Shown: positions 18,443 to 28,793 of the stretch, piece by piece
How the letters are laid out: every line of letters starts with the position of its first letter
Numbering within the stretch: the first letter of the stretch is position 1
Assembly (NCBI RefSeq): GCF_000159315.1
Contig: NZ_GG669993.1
Location: 493,934 to 557,933, forward strand
Source of the DNA: Lentilactobacillus hilgardii DSM 20176 = ATCC 8290
GTDB taxonomy: Bacteria; Bacillota; Bacilli; Lactobacillales; Lactobacillaceae
Direction of reading: 5' to 3'
DNA: 64,000 nt
Made by a program: the position numbers and the translations under genes
Notes under the pieces: generated by a model
Told to the model about the DNA's origin: nothing
What the model saw: the letters and a program-made list of their open reading frames with translations, nothing else
Database searches by the model: none

Positions 18443-19036
18443 CTAATATTTCTTTTCTTGTTGTAACCAATCTTCTACTTGCATATTTGTATTTTCTAAA
18501 CTACCTGAATTATAAATAATTGTATCAGCCAAATCACATTTTGTCTGCAGTGACCACTGGCTTTTAATTCTGGCAGACGCCTGACTAATTGTTAAATCAT
18601 CTCTGCGTCTTAAACGTTTCATTTGAGTCACTGGATCACAATATACAACAACAATTGAATCTGTCAAATAAGTATACCCGTTTTCAAATAAAGTTGGGGC
18701 GTCTAGGACCGTTAATTGCTTATCACGGTAACGATCAATTTCATGAATGATTTTTTCTCTGATGAAGGGATCCATCACTTGAACAAGTCGTTTTAATTTT
18801 TGAGGATGTTGAAAAACAATTTCCCCGAGTCTGGTTCGATCAAGGCAACCGCTTGGCGCTAATACTTCCTGACCGAATTCCGCTATGATTGCTTTTAAAC
18901 CGTTCTCACCGGGCTCTTGAACCTGACGTGCCACGATGTCTGCATCAATTATCGGAATGCCTTTCCTGCCAAGAAAAGTGCTCACTGCCGATTTTCCCGT
19001 TGCAATACCACCTGTTAATCCAATCACTTTATTCAT
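18443..19036 (-). CDS. coaE: Dephospho-CoA kinase
   Basis: CoaE phosphorylates dephospho-CoA at the ribose 3'-hydroxyl, the last step of CoA synthesis. The P-loop [13 protein letters not shown] is at the N-terminus, with DADIVARQV and the LID-type RLRRRDDLT region later. ATG 19036 is preferred because GGTGAT lies a few bases ahead. GTG 19045 is an alternative that adds three residues. The start overlaps the end of mutM by 8 bp. Confidence 0.92.
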   Translation of the reverse strand: MNKVIGLTGGIATGKSAVSTFLGRKGIPIIDADIVARQVQEPGENGLKAIIAEFGQEVLAPSGCLDRTRLGEIVFQHPQKLKRLVQVMDPFIREKIIHEIDRYRDKQLTVLDAPTLFENGYTYLTDSIVVVYCDPVTQMKRLRRRDDLTISQASARIKSQWSLQTKCDLADTIIYNSGSLENTNMQVEDWLQQEKKY

Positions 19037-19871
19037 GACGATCACCGTGAATCACCTGACAATTTGGGCAAAAATGTGTCCCCCTTTGGGCCAGTTTGAT
19101 TTTTTCAATAGGTGTACCACACCTAAGACAAGGTTCTCCCTGTCGACCATAGACGTTTAAATGATTTTGAAAATTGCCAGCTTCGCCATAAGCATTGGAG
19201 TAGGAATGAACAGTAGTCCCGTGACCATCAATTGCCCTTTTGATTTCATCAATAATACTTTTACGGAGTAATTTGAGTTCTACCACTGATAGTGTATTGA
19301 CAGGCTGCTTAGGGTTGATTTTGCTTAACCAAAGCACCTCATCGGCATAAATGTTTCCCAAGCCGGCAATATTACTCTGATCCAAAAGAAACGGCTTGAC
19401 CAGCTTTTTACTTTTACCAAATATTTTTCTCATGTAATCTAAGGTTAAGTCCCTTTCAGTCGGCTCAGGACCTATTGTTTTTAATCCAGCCACAGTCAGT
19501 TCATGCCCGGTGTCAACCAAGTTCATTCTACCGAATTTTCGCGTATCATTATATCGAAGCTGACGCCCATCGGTTAAATGAAAAACAATATGAGTGTGCT
19601 TGCTTAGAGGTGTTCCTTCAGGCTCAACATCGTACTTTCCTTCCATTCGAAGGTGGGATACAATTGTTAATCCATTGTTAATCCGAATAAATAAATATTT
19701 ACCCCGGCGATCAATTTTTTTAATGATCTGATTTTTGAGTGCGTTTGTGAAATCCTCAGGTGGTAAATTAATCATTTTAGGATATAACACATCTACCGTC
19801 CGAATTTGACTTCCTGCAACCAGTTCGGTCAGGCCCCTTCGAACAGTTTCAACTTCTGGTAATTCAGGCAT
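19029..19871 (-). CDS. mutM: Formamidopyrimidine-DNA glycosylase
   Basis: MutM removes 8-oxoguanine and formamidopyrimidines and cuts the abasic site. The 280-residue enzyme starts MPELPEVETVRRGL, so the catalytic proline is at residue 2 and glutamate at 3. The helix-two-turn-helix region contains NIAGLGNIYADE, and the C-terminal zinc finger uses CLRCG and CPNCQ. It lies between polA and coaE, the usual Firmicutes repair cluster. Confidence 0.95.
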   Translation of the reverse strand: MPELPEVETVRRGLTELVAGSQIRTVDVLYPKMINLPPEDFTNALKNQIIKKIDRRGKYLFIRINNGLTIVSHLRMEGKYDVEPEGTPLSKHTHIVFHLTDGRQLRYNDTRKFGRMNLVDTGHELTVAGLKTIGPEPTERDLTLDYMRKIFGKSKKLVKPFLLDQSNIAGLGNIYADEVLWLSKINPKQPVNTLSVVELKLLRKSIIDEIKRAIDGHGTTVHSYSNAYGEAGNFQNHLNVYGRQGEPCLRCGTPIEKIKLAQRGTHFCPNCQVIHGDRHE

Positions 19872-19962
19872 AATCTATCTCCTTGATTCTACTTAATTAA
19901 ACGCTTAAAAATTGTTGCCTAAATAAAGCAATAATCTGTCAATCAAACAATAATATCTTGCT

Positions 19963-22614
19963 TCATTTAGCCTCATACCAAGTCTTTCCCCAATGACTCT
20001 CTACTTTTAATGGAATGTTAAGCCTGATTGCAGAATCCATCACTTTTGGAATTAACTTTTCGACAGTTTCCATTTCATCATTAGGAACCTCAAAAATTAA
20101 TTCATCATGAACTTGAAGCAGCATGCGCGTTTTTAAAGGCTTCAATGCCTCATCCATATTAATCATCGCAATTTTAATGATATCTGCTGCACTCCCTTGA
20201 ATGGGTGTGTTCATTGCTGTTCGTTCCGCAAAGGACCTTAAATTGAAATTCCTTGAATGAATATCAGGTAAATAACGACGTCGATGAGCAATGGTTTCAA
20301 CATAACCATGATTTTTAGCGAATTCAACAATATCTTCTGTATATTTTTTGACACCCGGATATTCCTCAAAATACCTTTGAATAAATTGATGAGCCTGTTT
20401 TCGACTAATACCAGTGTTATTAGCCAATCCGTAATCACTAATGCCATAAACAATTCCGAAATTAACTGCCTTTGCCTGCCGCCTTAACTCAGGTGTCACA
20501 TCATCATTTGAAGCCAACCCAAAAATTCTTCGGGCCGTTGTTGCATGAATATCTTCTCCCTCCCGAAAGGCTTCCTGCATATTCTTGTCTCCGGTAATGG
20601 ATGCCAAAACACGCAATTCAATCTGCGAATAATCAGATGACCAAATCTGCCAATTTTCATGGGAAGGAATAAATGCTTGACGAATTAAACGTCCCTCTTC
20701 GGAGCGAACCGGGATATTCTGCAAATTCGGATCCACGGAAGACAAACGGCCGGTCTGCGTCAATGTTTGTAAATATCTTGTATGAACTTTTGAATCATTC
20801 CTATGAATCACTTTTAACAAACCATCAATGTAAGTCGATTGTAATTTCGAAATTTGACGATAATTTAAAACATTTTGCACGATAGGCGCATCGGGTGCTA
20901 ACTTTTCCAATACATCAACTGAAGTTGAATAACCGGTCTTGGTTTTCTTTAGAATCGGCAACCGCATCTTTTCAAAAAGAATATGACCGAGTTGTTTAGG
21001 AGAACCGATATTAAATTCTTCACCAGCCTCTTGAAAAATGGTTTGTTCAATTTCAGCCAAGCGTTCTTTAAATTTGCTTCCCATCTGTTCAAGCGTCTCT
21101 GGATTTACTTTGATTCCCGCAATCTCCATTTTAGCCAACACAAAAGCAATCTTAATTTCAATATCCCGATACAAGGTTGTTTGATTATGTTCATCAAGTG
21201 CTTTAAACATATCATTATGCAATTGATCAATCGCTTTTGCCTTGTGAACAATATGATCAAAGAATTCGGGTACTTCAGGATCGATTTTCTTCTTCGCACC
21301 TTTTCCGTAAACTTCTTCATCAGTTTTAATGTTTGCAAACCCATGAAGCTTTGCGACTGTGCCAACATCATTACTATTATTAGTTGTATTAAGCAAATAT
21401 GAAACCAGCAACATATCAAAATCAACATTTTGTAGCGTGATTGAAGACCGATAAAGCCCAACGTAAGTCCGTTTGGCATCAAACACATTTTTTTGAACAG
21501 TTGAACTTTCGAGAATCGCTTTAACCTGTTTAGTGTTCAATAAAGAAATATCATTTGACGCAAACCACTGAGCCTCATGCCCAAGCACAAACCCCATCAA
21601 ATTGGCCGTATGATAATTTTCATCATCCATTTCTAAGTAAAAGGATACTTCATCCTTAAATTGGTTTAACTGATCAAGATTATCTGAAGTTAATTTCGTA
21701 TATTGAATGTTTTCAATTTCATTTTTATCTGTTGCGTCAACACCAAGATTTGACAGAAAAGATTTGAAGCCCATTCGTTCATAAAAATCGGTCAGCTTAT
21801 CTAGGTTGTCGCCCTCATATTTTAAGTCATCCAAGGACACTTTAATCGGTGCGTCTCGTTTAATCGTTGCTAAAACTTTACCACGTTCTGCTTTATCCTT
21901 ATCGTTTAGCAAATGTTCCTTAAGCATTTTCCCCGAAACATGATCAATATTTGAATAAATATTTTCGATTGAGCCAAACTGCTGAACCAATTTCATTGCA
22001 GTTTTATCACCAACTTTTGTGACGCCAGGGTAATTATCAGAATTATCTCCCTTTAGTCCTTTAAAATCGATGATTTGTGAAGGTTTAACACCCAACTTTT
22101 CTTCTACATGTTGAGGTGTATATTTTTCAAGATCCGTTGTCCCCTTTTTTGAAATTTGAACAGTTGTTTTGTCAGAAGTTAATTGTGTCAGGTCCCGATC
22201 ACCTGTCAAAATGACAACTTGATAATCTCCCTTGTCCTCTGCCTCTTTTGCCAAGGTACCGATAATATCATCGGCTTCGTAATCAGGTAGTTCATAAGAT
22301 GAAATTCCTCGAGCTTTGACCAATTCTCGGATAAAAGGAAACTGTTCCGATAGTTCGGTTGGCGTTTTTGCCCTGTTTGCCTTATAGTCAGAAAACATTT
22401 TAGTTCGAAAAGTTGTTTTGCCAGCGTCAAAGGCCACCAAAATATCCGTTGGTTTCTCTTCTTGGAGAACTTTGTCTAACATTCGATTAAATCCATAAAT
22501 AGCAGATGTATGTAATCCGGATGAATTGGTAAAGCGCTCCAATGAATTATAAAGTGCATAAAACGCTTTAAACGCAATACTGTTGCCATCGATTAATAAT
22601 AATTTTTTAGTCAT
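19963..22614 (-). CDS. polA: DNA polymerase I
   Basis: The 883-residue enzyme fills repair gaps and removes RNA primers. It has the 5'-3' nuclease domain (residues 1-300, LLLIDGNSIAFKAFYAL and the acidic cluster in LPDYEADDIIG), a central exonuclease-like domain and a family A polymerase domain with motif A DYSQIELRVLA and motif C QVHDELIFE. In the middle domain the DxE metal motif reads LEMDDE, so proofreading is probably absent, as in other Bacilli PolA. Confidence 0.96.
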   Translation of the reverse strand: MTKKLLLIDGNSIAFKAFYALYNSLERFTNSSGLHTSAIYGFNRMLDKVLQEEKPTDILVAFDAGKTTFRTKMFSDYKANRAKTPTELSEQFPFIRELVKARGISSYELPDYEADDIIGTLAKEAEDKGDYQVVILTGDRDLTQLTSDKTTVQISKKGTTDLEKYTPQHVEEKLGVKPSQIIDFKGLKGDNSDNYPGVTKVGDKTAMKLVQQFGSIENIYSNIDHVSGKMLKEHLLNDKDKAERGKVLATIKRDAPIKVSLDDLKYEGDNLDKLTDFYERMGFKSFLSNLGVDATDKNEIENIQYTKLTSDNLDQLNQFKDEVSFYLEMDDENYHTANLMGFVLGHEAQWFASNDISLLNTKQVKAILESSTVQKNVFDAKRTYVGLYRSSITLQNVDFDMLLVSYLLNTTNNSNDVGTVAKLHGFANIKTDEEVYGKGAKKKIDPEVPEFFDHIVHKAKAIDQLHNDMFKALDEHNQTTLYRDIEIKIAFVLAKMEIAGIKVNPETLEQMGSKFKERLAEIEQTIFQEAGEEFNIGSPKQLGHILFEKMRLPILKKTKTGYSTSVDVLEKLAPDAPIVQNVLNYRQISKLQSTYIDGLLKVIHRNDSKVHTRYLQTLTQTGRLSSVDPNLQNIPVRSEEGRLIRQAFIPSHENWQIWSSDYSQIELRVLASITGDKNMQEAFREGEDIHATTARRIFGLASNDDVTPELRRQAKAVNFGIVYGISDYGLANNTGISRKQAHQFIQRYFEEYPGVKKYTEDIVEFAKNHGYVETIAHRRRYLPDIHSRNFNLRSFAERTAMNTPIQGSAADIIKIAMINMDEALKPLKTRMLLQVHDELIFEVPNDEMETVEKLIPKVMDSAIRLNIPLKVESHWGKTWYEAK

Positions 22615-22704
22615 TAAATTCTCCTCACAAGATAGTCTTATAAGTTAATTTTACCACTCGTAACAGGCAATAATAAGACCTTGACAAACGAAAATCCAAG
22701 CATG

Positions 22705-22730
22705 AAAAAAACCGGGGAAAATTCCCCGGT
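22705..22730 (-). terminator. Terminator of the BI-1 family gene
   Basis: ACCGGGGAA pairs with TTCCCCGGT and is followed by TTTTTT on the minus strand, 22 bp after the stop codon. Confidence 0.88.
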
Positions 22731-22751
22731 CCATCGATTTTAAATCATATA

Positions 22752-23459
22752 TTAGCGTTCGTCACCCATACCAAAAATCTGCAATAATTGTAAGAATAGG
22801 TTAACAAAATCCAAGTATAGTTGAAGGGCACCAAACACGGCCAGCCCACTAACAGAAACTTGACCAGTGCTACCCGCCTGATTGTACATTTGCTTCATCT
22901 TTTGCGTATCATATGCCGTCAGCGCTGTAAAAATAACAACGGCAATAATTGAAAAGACAAACGTAATTAGGCTGCTTCTCAAGAAGATATTAATAATCAT
23001 CGCAATAACAAGTGCAATTAACGCGGCAATTGCCTGCCGACCAATTTTATCCAGGTTCTTTCTAGTCACTAATCCGAAAACTGTCATTGTGATAAAGATT
23101 GCCGACGCTGACACAAAGGCCGCCGCAATTGAAGCACCTGTATAACGATAAGCAAGGGTTGAAAAGACGAACCCGCTTAAAACAGCGTACCCCATTAACG
23201 CAGCGAAAGCCAACGATGGTCGCTTTAAGGCCTGAAAAGACACAACAAACGGTAAAATAAACCAGGCGATTATTGCGATCCACATACCTCCGCCGTTCAA
23301 AACATCTCTTGAAACTGTCGTAACAGTCAGAAAAGCCGTTGCAGCTGATACCAATACAGCTAAACTCATCCAACCATACATTTTAGTTAAAAAAGCATTT
23401 AAACCAGCAGCATTGTTAACAACTCGCCGCTCGTTTCGTTCATTTGAAAAATTGTCCAT
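22752..23459 (-). CDS. Bax inhibitor-1/YccA family membrane protein
   Basis: This 235-residue protein has seven hydrophobic segments beginning near residue 30. The C-terminus holds the family pattern: FTALTAYDTQKMK, a conserved DTQ in the sixth helix, then ALQLYLDFVNLFLQLLQI. Bacterial BI-1 proteins (YccA, YetJ) act as pH-sensitive calcium leak channels or FtsH modulators; which role applies here cannot be told. It is monocistronic, with a clear terminator and its own ribosome-binding site. Confidence 0.9.
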   Translation of the reverse strand: MDNFSNERNERRVVNNAAGLNAFLTKMYGWMSLAVLVSAATAFLTVTTVSRDVLNGGGMWIAIIAWFILPFVVSFQALKRPSLAFAALMGYAVLSGFVFSTLAYRYTGASIAAAFVSASAIFITMTVFGLVTRKNLDKIGRQAIAALIALVIAMIINIFLRSSLITFVFSIIAVVIFTALTAYDTQKMKQMYNQAGSTGQVSVSGLAVFGALQLYLDFVNLFLQLLQIFGMGDER

Positions 23460-23561
23460 TAATTTCGCTCCTTCTTTCGAATCCCTGCCTTAATTTTACA
23501 ACAAATAAATCAAAACAGTTGCGGAATTTACTCCATCTCTTAATAAGTAATCTTAACAAAC

Positions 23562-23598
23562 AAAAACCATTAATCAAGCAAAATATCTCGATCAATGG
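23562..23598 (-). terminator. Terminator of murC
   Basis: CCATTGATCGAG pairs with CTTGATTAATGG across an 8-nt loop and is followed by TTTTTG on the minus strand, shortly after the murC stop. Confidence 0.75.
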
Positions 23599-23614
23599 CT
23601 TTTCCTAAGAAATC

Positions 23615-24946
23615 TTAATTATTATTCTTGCTAAGATGACTTAGAAGGTCTTCATAAGTCTTTTCGTATTTTTGAATATCGCCGGCACCCATAAAAATAA
23701 TCACATCGTTATCATAATCCAATAAAGGTGACATATTATCGGAAGACAAGATTCTGCCGCCCTTTGTGATTTTCCTTGAAAGATCCTCGCTTGAAACTTT
23801 ACCAGAGCTTTCACGCGGTGAACTGTAAATCTGGGTCAAGAAAACTTCATCTGCCAAGTTCAAACTCTTCGCAAAATCATCCATTAACGCGATGGTACGA
23901 CTAAACGTATGTGGCTGAAAAACCACCGCAATTTTTTTGCTTGGGTATTCTTGTCTGGCAGCATCAATCGTTGCTTTAATTTCAGTTGGATGATGAGCAT
24001 AATCATCAATAATTGTCATTCCGGAAATTTTACGTTCTGAAAAGCGTCTCTTAACGCCATCAAACGTTTTCAGCTCTCTTCGAATTTCTTCAAGATCTAC
24101 ATCCTCAGAGTATGCAACGGCAATTACCGCTAACGAATTAAAGATGTTATGTTCACCAAATAATGGAACTGTGAATTCCCCCAAGTCCTTACCTTTAAAT
24201 CTCACATGGAAACTTGATCCCTTGGTCGTTCGCTTAACATCAAAGGCTTGAAAATCATCGGTATCATTAAGTCCATAATAATAAATCGGAACCTTGGCTT
24301 TTAATTTACGAAGACGCTTATCGTCGCCCCAAGCAAAAATTCCTTTCTTCGTTTGGTTGGCAAACGTCTGAAAAGCATCTTGGACATCGTCAATGTTCTT
24401 ATAGTAGTCAGGGTGATCAAAATCAATGTTAGTCATGATGGCATAATCAGGTTCGGTCGCCAAGAAATGACGTCGATATTCATCCGCTTCATAAACGAAG
24501 AAACGAGCATTTGGCACACCCCTACCAGAGCCATCACCAATTAAGTAATCGGTTGGTGCAATTCCGGACAAAACATGTGAAAGCAATCCGGTTGTACTTG
24601 TTTTACCATGAGCACCAGATACACCAATACTTGTTTTACCCTTAATTATCTTTCCAAGAAATTCGTGATAACGGTATACCGTCAAGCCCATCTCTCGAGC
24701 TTTCTTAATTTCTGGATGATCATCAGTGAAGGAGTTCCCCGCAATGACAGTTAAACCCTCGTGAATATTATTGGCATCAAAGGGTAATATTTTAATACCT
24801 GCCTGTTCCAATCCACGTTGCGTAAATGTGTACTGTTCAATATCAGAGCCCTGAACTTTTTCACCTCGATCATGAAGGATTAAAGCCATCGCACTCATTC
24901 CTGTTCCTTTAATACCTACAAAGTGATACACCGTATCTGAATTCAT
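23615..24946 (-). CDS. murC: UDP-N-acetylmuramate--L-alanine ligase
   Basis: MurC adds the first residue, L-alanine, to UDP-MurNAc using ATP. The 443-residue ligase has the N-terminal Rossmann motif [12 protein letters not shown], the ATP loop [11 protein letters not shown] near residue 110, the central MurC/D block [10 protein letters not shown] and the C-terminal [10 protein letters not shown]. It follows sftA in the order conserved in Bacilli (ytpP-ytpR-sftA-murC). Confidence 0.96.
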   Translation of the reverse strand: MNSDTVYHFVGIKGTGMSAMALILHDRGEKVQGSDIEQYTFTQRGLEQAGIKILPFDANNIHEGLTVIAGNSFTDDHPEIKKAREMGLTVYRYHEFLGKIIKGKTSIGVSGAHGKTSTTGLLSHVLSGIAPTDYLIGDGSGRGVPNARFFVYEADEYRRHFLATEPDYAIMTNIDFDHPDYYKNIDDVQDAFQTFANQTKKGIFAWGDDKRLRKLKAKVPIYYYGLNDTDDFQAFDVKRTTKGSSFHVRFKGKDLGEFTVPLFGEHNIFNSLAVIAVAYSEDVDLEEIRRELKTFDGVKRRFSERKISGMTIIDDYAHHPTEIKATIDAARQEYPSKKIAVVFQPHTFSRTIALMDDFAKSLNLADEVFLTQIYSSPRESSGKVSSEDLSRKITKGGRILSSDNMSPLLDYDNDVIIFMGAGDIQKYEKTYEDLLSHLSKNNN

Positions 24947-24978
24947 ATTGCATCCTACCTATCCCATCTAATTTAGAT

Positions 24979-27294
24979 TTACTCTTTCTCGTCTTTTGAT
25001 TCATCGCTTGTTTCATCATCCGGATGATAGTAAACCGTCCGAGGTTTTGAACCACGTTGTTCAGAAATCAAATTCCGATCCTGCAAACTGTCAATTATGT
25101 TTGCAGCTCTATTATACCCGATTGAAAATACTCGTTGAAGCTTTGAAGTAGAAATTGTGTCTTCTTGAGCAATAAATTTCATTATCTGTGGCATTAAATC
25201 ATCTTGTGACTCGTTATTATCAACAGCAGCCTTTAATGAATCCGGTGTAAATAAATAATGAGGTTGCCCCTGTTGACGAACAAAATCAACCACATTTTCC
25301 AATTCTTTGTTATTGACAAACGCGCCTTGAAGACGAATTGGTTGACTAGCTCCATTTCCAAGATACAACATATCCCCACGTCCTAACAATCGCTCTGCGC
25401 CAGCGGTATCCAGAATTGTCCTGGAGTCCACTTGACTTGAAACCATAAAAGCAATTCGTGATGGAATATTATTTTTAATCGTTCCAGTCACAATATCAAC
25501 ACTCGGTCGTTGAGTCGCAACAATCAAGTGAATCCCAGCGGCACGCGCTTTTTGTGTAATTCGGACTATGTAGTCTTCAACCTCACTGGAAGCAGCCATC
25601 ATCAAATCAGCTAATTCATCAATGATGACTAGTATATATGGCATCTTCAAGCCATATTCCTCGGCATCACTTGCTTTTTTATTGAATTGCTCGATATTTC
25701 GAACACCGGCAGCAGATAACTTTTCGTATCGTTGGTCCATTTCCTTTGTAACCCAATGCAATGCGGCAGCAGCTGATTTGGGATCCGAAATAACTGGTGA
25801 TAAAAGATGCGGAATGCCATCGTAAGGGGCCAGCTCAACAGCTTTAGGGTCAATCAGCAATAGTTTCAATTCTGCTGGTGTTGCTTTATACAGTAAAGAA
25901 ACCAATAAACTATTAATAAAGACACTTTTTCCTGAACCCGTGGCACCGGCAATCAAGCCATGCGGCATTTTCCGAACATCCGCAATTCTTGGTGTCCCGG
26001 AAAGGTCAACTCCCATTGCGGTAGTCAGTGGTGAACGACTATTAGTGAAGTTACTAGTAGAAATAATCTCAGAAAGGACAACTGGTCTTGGTTTGGGGTT
26101 TGGAATTTCAATGCCCACCGTTGATTTGCCAGGGATTGGTGCTTCAATACGAATATCTTTAGCCGCTAGTGCAAGTTTAAGGTCATCGGTTAAATTGGTA
26201 ATTCGACTTACCTTAACGCCTAAAGCCAACTTAACCTGAAATTGGGTAACGGTCGGTCCATCCGTCCAATCAACAACTTGAGCATTCACCTTAAACGCAT
26301 GAAAGGTTTTGTCTAAAGTCTCTATCTGGTTTTCTATCCAGTCATCCATTGCATTTTCATCAGTTGGTTGGGGCTTTTTTAATAAGCCCAAAGAGGGAAA
26401 ATGATACCCATCAGTTGACGTAGATGATTGAGATTGGATTGTAGCTGTCTCCGTTGGCAAACCGGAAGTTTCAACAGCCAATTTTTCAACAACTGGCTGT
26501 CGCTTTTGATCATCTTTCGCAGAGATTTCTTTAGTGTCGGACAAACCATCTTTTGTCTGCTCATGAAATAAAGACAAATCAGGTTTTGCAGCACGTTCAC
26601 TATCAACAATTGAAACCAGCGATTGTCCCAATCCGTGCTTAATTGGATGTGAAACTTCCGGTCTCGAATTTGTGGATTTCGAGCTATCAATCACATGATG
26701 ATTCAACTCATTCTCAAGATCATCTTTTTCATAATTGCCAACGTTCTCTTTTAAATCGCCCTCATCGGTTTGGTTAACTCGGTCAGTGTCAGTATTATGA
26801 TTCAAATCAGAATCAGATAGAGGAGCTTCGAGCTGTTCCGTGTTTGGTGTAATGTTGTGATGCTCTAAAATATGGTCATCAGTCTTTTTTAATGTTCCTT
26901 TTTCACTCTGAGTCACTGAATTCAAAGGATCTTCAAGAACAATTAAATCATCATCAGATGTCCTCAACTGATCCATTAATTTTGAATAATATGTTGATCG
27001 TCGATTCTTCTGACTAACAAAATAATTTGTCTCAATTTGTTTCTTTTGCTTTCTTCTTTTTGCATTCACATCACGCTGATTCGGTACAAAATTACGAATT
27101 TCTTTCAAAAAAGCAGGTGTTGTATCATCACTAACTCTATTATCTGTAAAATGCGTATCCTCTTTTTTTAAATCACGAGTCGGCTTGCGAGAATAATCAG
27201 GTGCTGATTGGTATTTATTTTTCCCCTTTTTAGGCGTTCGCGACTTGATTAAATCTCGACGACGAAAAAAGGCGGGTCCGTCATAATACTTCAT
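24979..27294 (-). CDS. sftA: Soluble FtsK/SpoIIIE-type DNA translocase (SftA-like)
   Basis: This 771-residue ATPase has no transmembrane segment. The first ~310 residues are charged and low-complexity, followed by the alpha/beta motor domain with Walker A GATGSGKS at residues 450-457 and Walker B LVIIDELADLM. The C-terminal winged-helix gamma domain begins near residue 700 (SKLQRVFSIGYNRAA). Lack of a membrane anchor and position beside ytpR/ytpP and murC match Bacillus SftA, which clears DNA from the division septum. A membrane-bound FtsK should be encoded elsewhere. Confidence 0.88.
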   Translation of the reverse strand: MKYYDGPAFFRRRDLIKSRTPKKGKNKYQSAPDYSRKPTRDLKKEDTHFTDNRVSDDTTPAFLKEIRNFVPNQRDVNAKRRKQKKQIETNYFVSQKNRRSTYYSKLMDQLRTSDDDLIVLEDPLNSVTQSEKGTLKKTDDHILEHHNITPNTEQLEAPLSDSDLNHNTDTDRVNQTDEGDLKENVGNYEKDDLENELNHHVIDSSKSTNSRPEVSHPIKHGLGQSLVSIVDSERAAKPDLSLFHEQTKDGLSDTKEISAKDDQKRQPVVEKLAVETSGLPTETATIQSQSSTSTDGYHFPSLGLLKKPQPTDENAMDDWIENQIETLDKTFHAFKVNAQVVDWTDGPTVTQFQVKLALGVKVSRITNLTDDLKLALAAKDIRIEAPIPGKSTVGIEIPNPKPRPVVLSEIISTSNFTNSRSPLTTAMGVDLSGTPRIADVRKMPHGLIAGATGSGKSVFINSLLVSLLYKATPAELKLLLIDPKAVELAPYDGIPHLLSPVISDPKSAAAALHWVTKEMDQRYEKLSAAGVRNIEQFNKKASDAEEYGLKMPYILVIIDELADLMMAASSEVEDYIVRITQKARAAGIHLIVATQRPSVDIVTGTIKNNIPSRIAFMVSSQVDSRTILDTAGAERLLGRGDMLYLGNGASQPIRLQGAFVNNKELENVVDFVRQQGQPHYLFTPDSLKAAVDNNESQDDLMPQIMKFIAQEDTISTSKLQRVFSIGYNRAANIIDSLQDRNLISEQRGSKPRTVYYHPDDETSDESKDEKE

Positions 27295-27320
27295 ACTTTC
27301 TCACCTTTTGTTTTCTATAA

Positions 27321-27962
27321 TTAACTGAATAAATGTTGTGCTTTTTTGAAATCGAACGGTTCTCCCACCGCTTGATAATCATCCGGTAAAATTAATGCTC
27401 CTGGAACTTGTGGTGCATGAGGAATCTGAAGTTCTCGTCCTGAACAAATCATACCATCGCTTTCAACACCCCGAAGTTCTCCAGGCCAAATAATTAATCC
27501 GTTGGGCATCATTGCACCAATTTTTGCAACAACAACTTTAATGCTGGCCTGCATATTTGGCGATCCACTAACGATTTGCAATTCCTGACCGTTATCAACT
27601 TCCGTCGTTGTTATTTTTAAATGATCAGACCGTGGATGATCTGTCATTGTTTTGACATACCCCACGACAAACCGTGCTTCTTCATCCGCTTTAAGGTCAC
27701 CCGGAAAACCATGTGCAGTCAAAAATTGATTTAACTTTTGAACTTGCCCTTCTGTTAAATCAATCTGACCGTTTTGATCAATAACTTCAGGAAGAATTTG
27801 ACTTGCTTTTAAGAAGTTGTACCCCAATGTTTGATCGGTTTTTGAATCATAGATACGAGCAACGTTGTCGTGAACAACCGTTTCCTGATTATTCACATCC
27901 TGATTTATAATTACCACCATCGTGTCACCCGTGTTCTTAGGGTTATAACTCGCAATTAACAT
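27321..27962 (-). CDS. ytpR: YtpR family tRNA-binding domain protein
   Basis: The 213-residue protein has a DUF4479-like N-terminal region starting MLIASYNPKNTGD. An OB-fold tRNA-binding domain (about residues 95-205) follows, with VVGYVKTMTDHPRSDHL and a CSGRELQIP motif, as in the N-terminus of PheT. Its cellular role is unknown; the family is presumed to bind tRNA or other RNA. It lies between the thioredoxin-like gene and sftA. Confidence 0.88.
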   Translation of the reverse strand: MLIASYNPKNTGDTMVVIINQDVNNQETVVHDNVARIYDSKTDQTLGYNFLKASQILPEVIDQNGQIDLTEGQVQKLNQFLTAHGFPGDLKADEEARFVVGYVKTMTDHPRSDHLKITTTEVDNGQELQIVSGSPNMQASIKVVVAKIGAMMPNGLIIWPGELRGVESDGMICSGRELQIPHAPQVPGALILPDDYQAVGEPFDFKKAQHLFS

Positions 27963-27986
27963 TATTTTATCCTTCCCTATCCATCT

Positions 27987-28310
27987 TTATTTATTTAATG
28001 AATCAATAAATTTTTCAACTTCTTGTTTAGTCTTGCGATCAGGATTTGAAAAACGACCAATCTCCTGGCCATTATCATAGGCAACAAAGCTTGGAATCCC
28101 CATAACATCCATTTCACCAGCTAAATCAATATTTTCATCTCGATCAACTTTTAAAAATGTATAGTCTTGATACTTTTGCTCGATTTCAGGCATTGCAGGT
28201 TTAATGAACCGGCAATCAGGGCACCATCCCGCTGTAAAGAACAACATATATTTACCTTCAGGAATTTGAGATTCCAAGGTAGCTAAATCGGTTTTAGGTA
28301 ACTCTTTCAT
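27987..28310 (-). CDS. ytpP: Thioredoxin-like protein YtpP
   Basis: This 107-residue thioredoxin fold has active site WCPDC near residue 28, a variant of the usual WCGPC, and the cis-proline motif MGIPSFV. It has no signal peptide, so it acts in the cytoplasm. It leads the ytpP-ytpR-sftA-murC row. The substrate is unknown; a role in thiol stress is common for the family but not shown here. Confidence 0.88.
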   Translation of the reverse strand: MKELPKTDLATLESQIPEGKYMLFFTAGWCPDCRFIKPAMPEIEQKYQDYTFLKVDRDENIDLAGEMDVMGIPSFVAYDNGQEIGRFSNPDRKTKQEVEKFIDSLNK

Positions 28311-28463
28311 GACTTTATCATCCCTTCAAACTTTTTGCTTTCATTTAGTAAGCAACCAAATTATATCGCATAAATCCAAATTATTATGTGCTTTTGCTCA
28401 ATGCCTTGTTCCTAAAAGCGTATACTTAAGTTTAAACAACTATCGCTAAAGAGGTGAACACCT

Positions 28464-28793
28464 ATGGAAACTAAATCATTTTATCAAAGTGTCATGTTCG
28501 CAAGTATTGTTACAAGCGTTTACGCAATATTTAATCTGAATAAAGATTACCAGAAATCACGAATTCGCGAAAGCCTTTTAAATAAAATGATTAAACAACA
28601 TCGTGATTTGACTATTGACGGAAAATATCTCGGGCATTGGAGCGTTTCTTTTGAAAAAGCAAAGTCAACGTCCCCTATTTTCCACTTTGGTTATAATTAT
28701 CAAACCAATGACGGTAACGTTGAAGTTCACGCGTTCTGGGTCAATTACTTAACTAATAAAACGTTAAAAGAAGAAGTCTATGAATTAAAATGA
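28464..28793 (+). CDS. Uncharacterised membrane-anchored small protein
   Basis: This 109-residue protein has one hydrophobic segment at residues 6-24 followed by a basic patch and a soluble region with many aromatic residues ([19 protein letters not shown]). It has a good ribosome-binding site (AGAGGTGA, 6 bases before ATG), which supports it as real. The family is not recognised. The soluble part could be an extracytoplasmic beta-rich domain. Its last 16 bp overlap the end of trmB on the opposite strand. Confidence 0.7.
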   Translation: METKSFYQSVMFASIVTSVYAIFNLNKDYQKSRIRESLLNKMIKQHRDLTIDGKYLGHWSVSFEKAKSTSPIFHFGYNYQTNDGNVEVHAFWVNYLTNKTLKEEVYELK

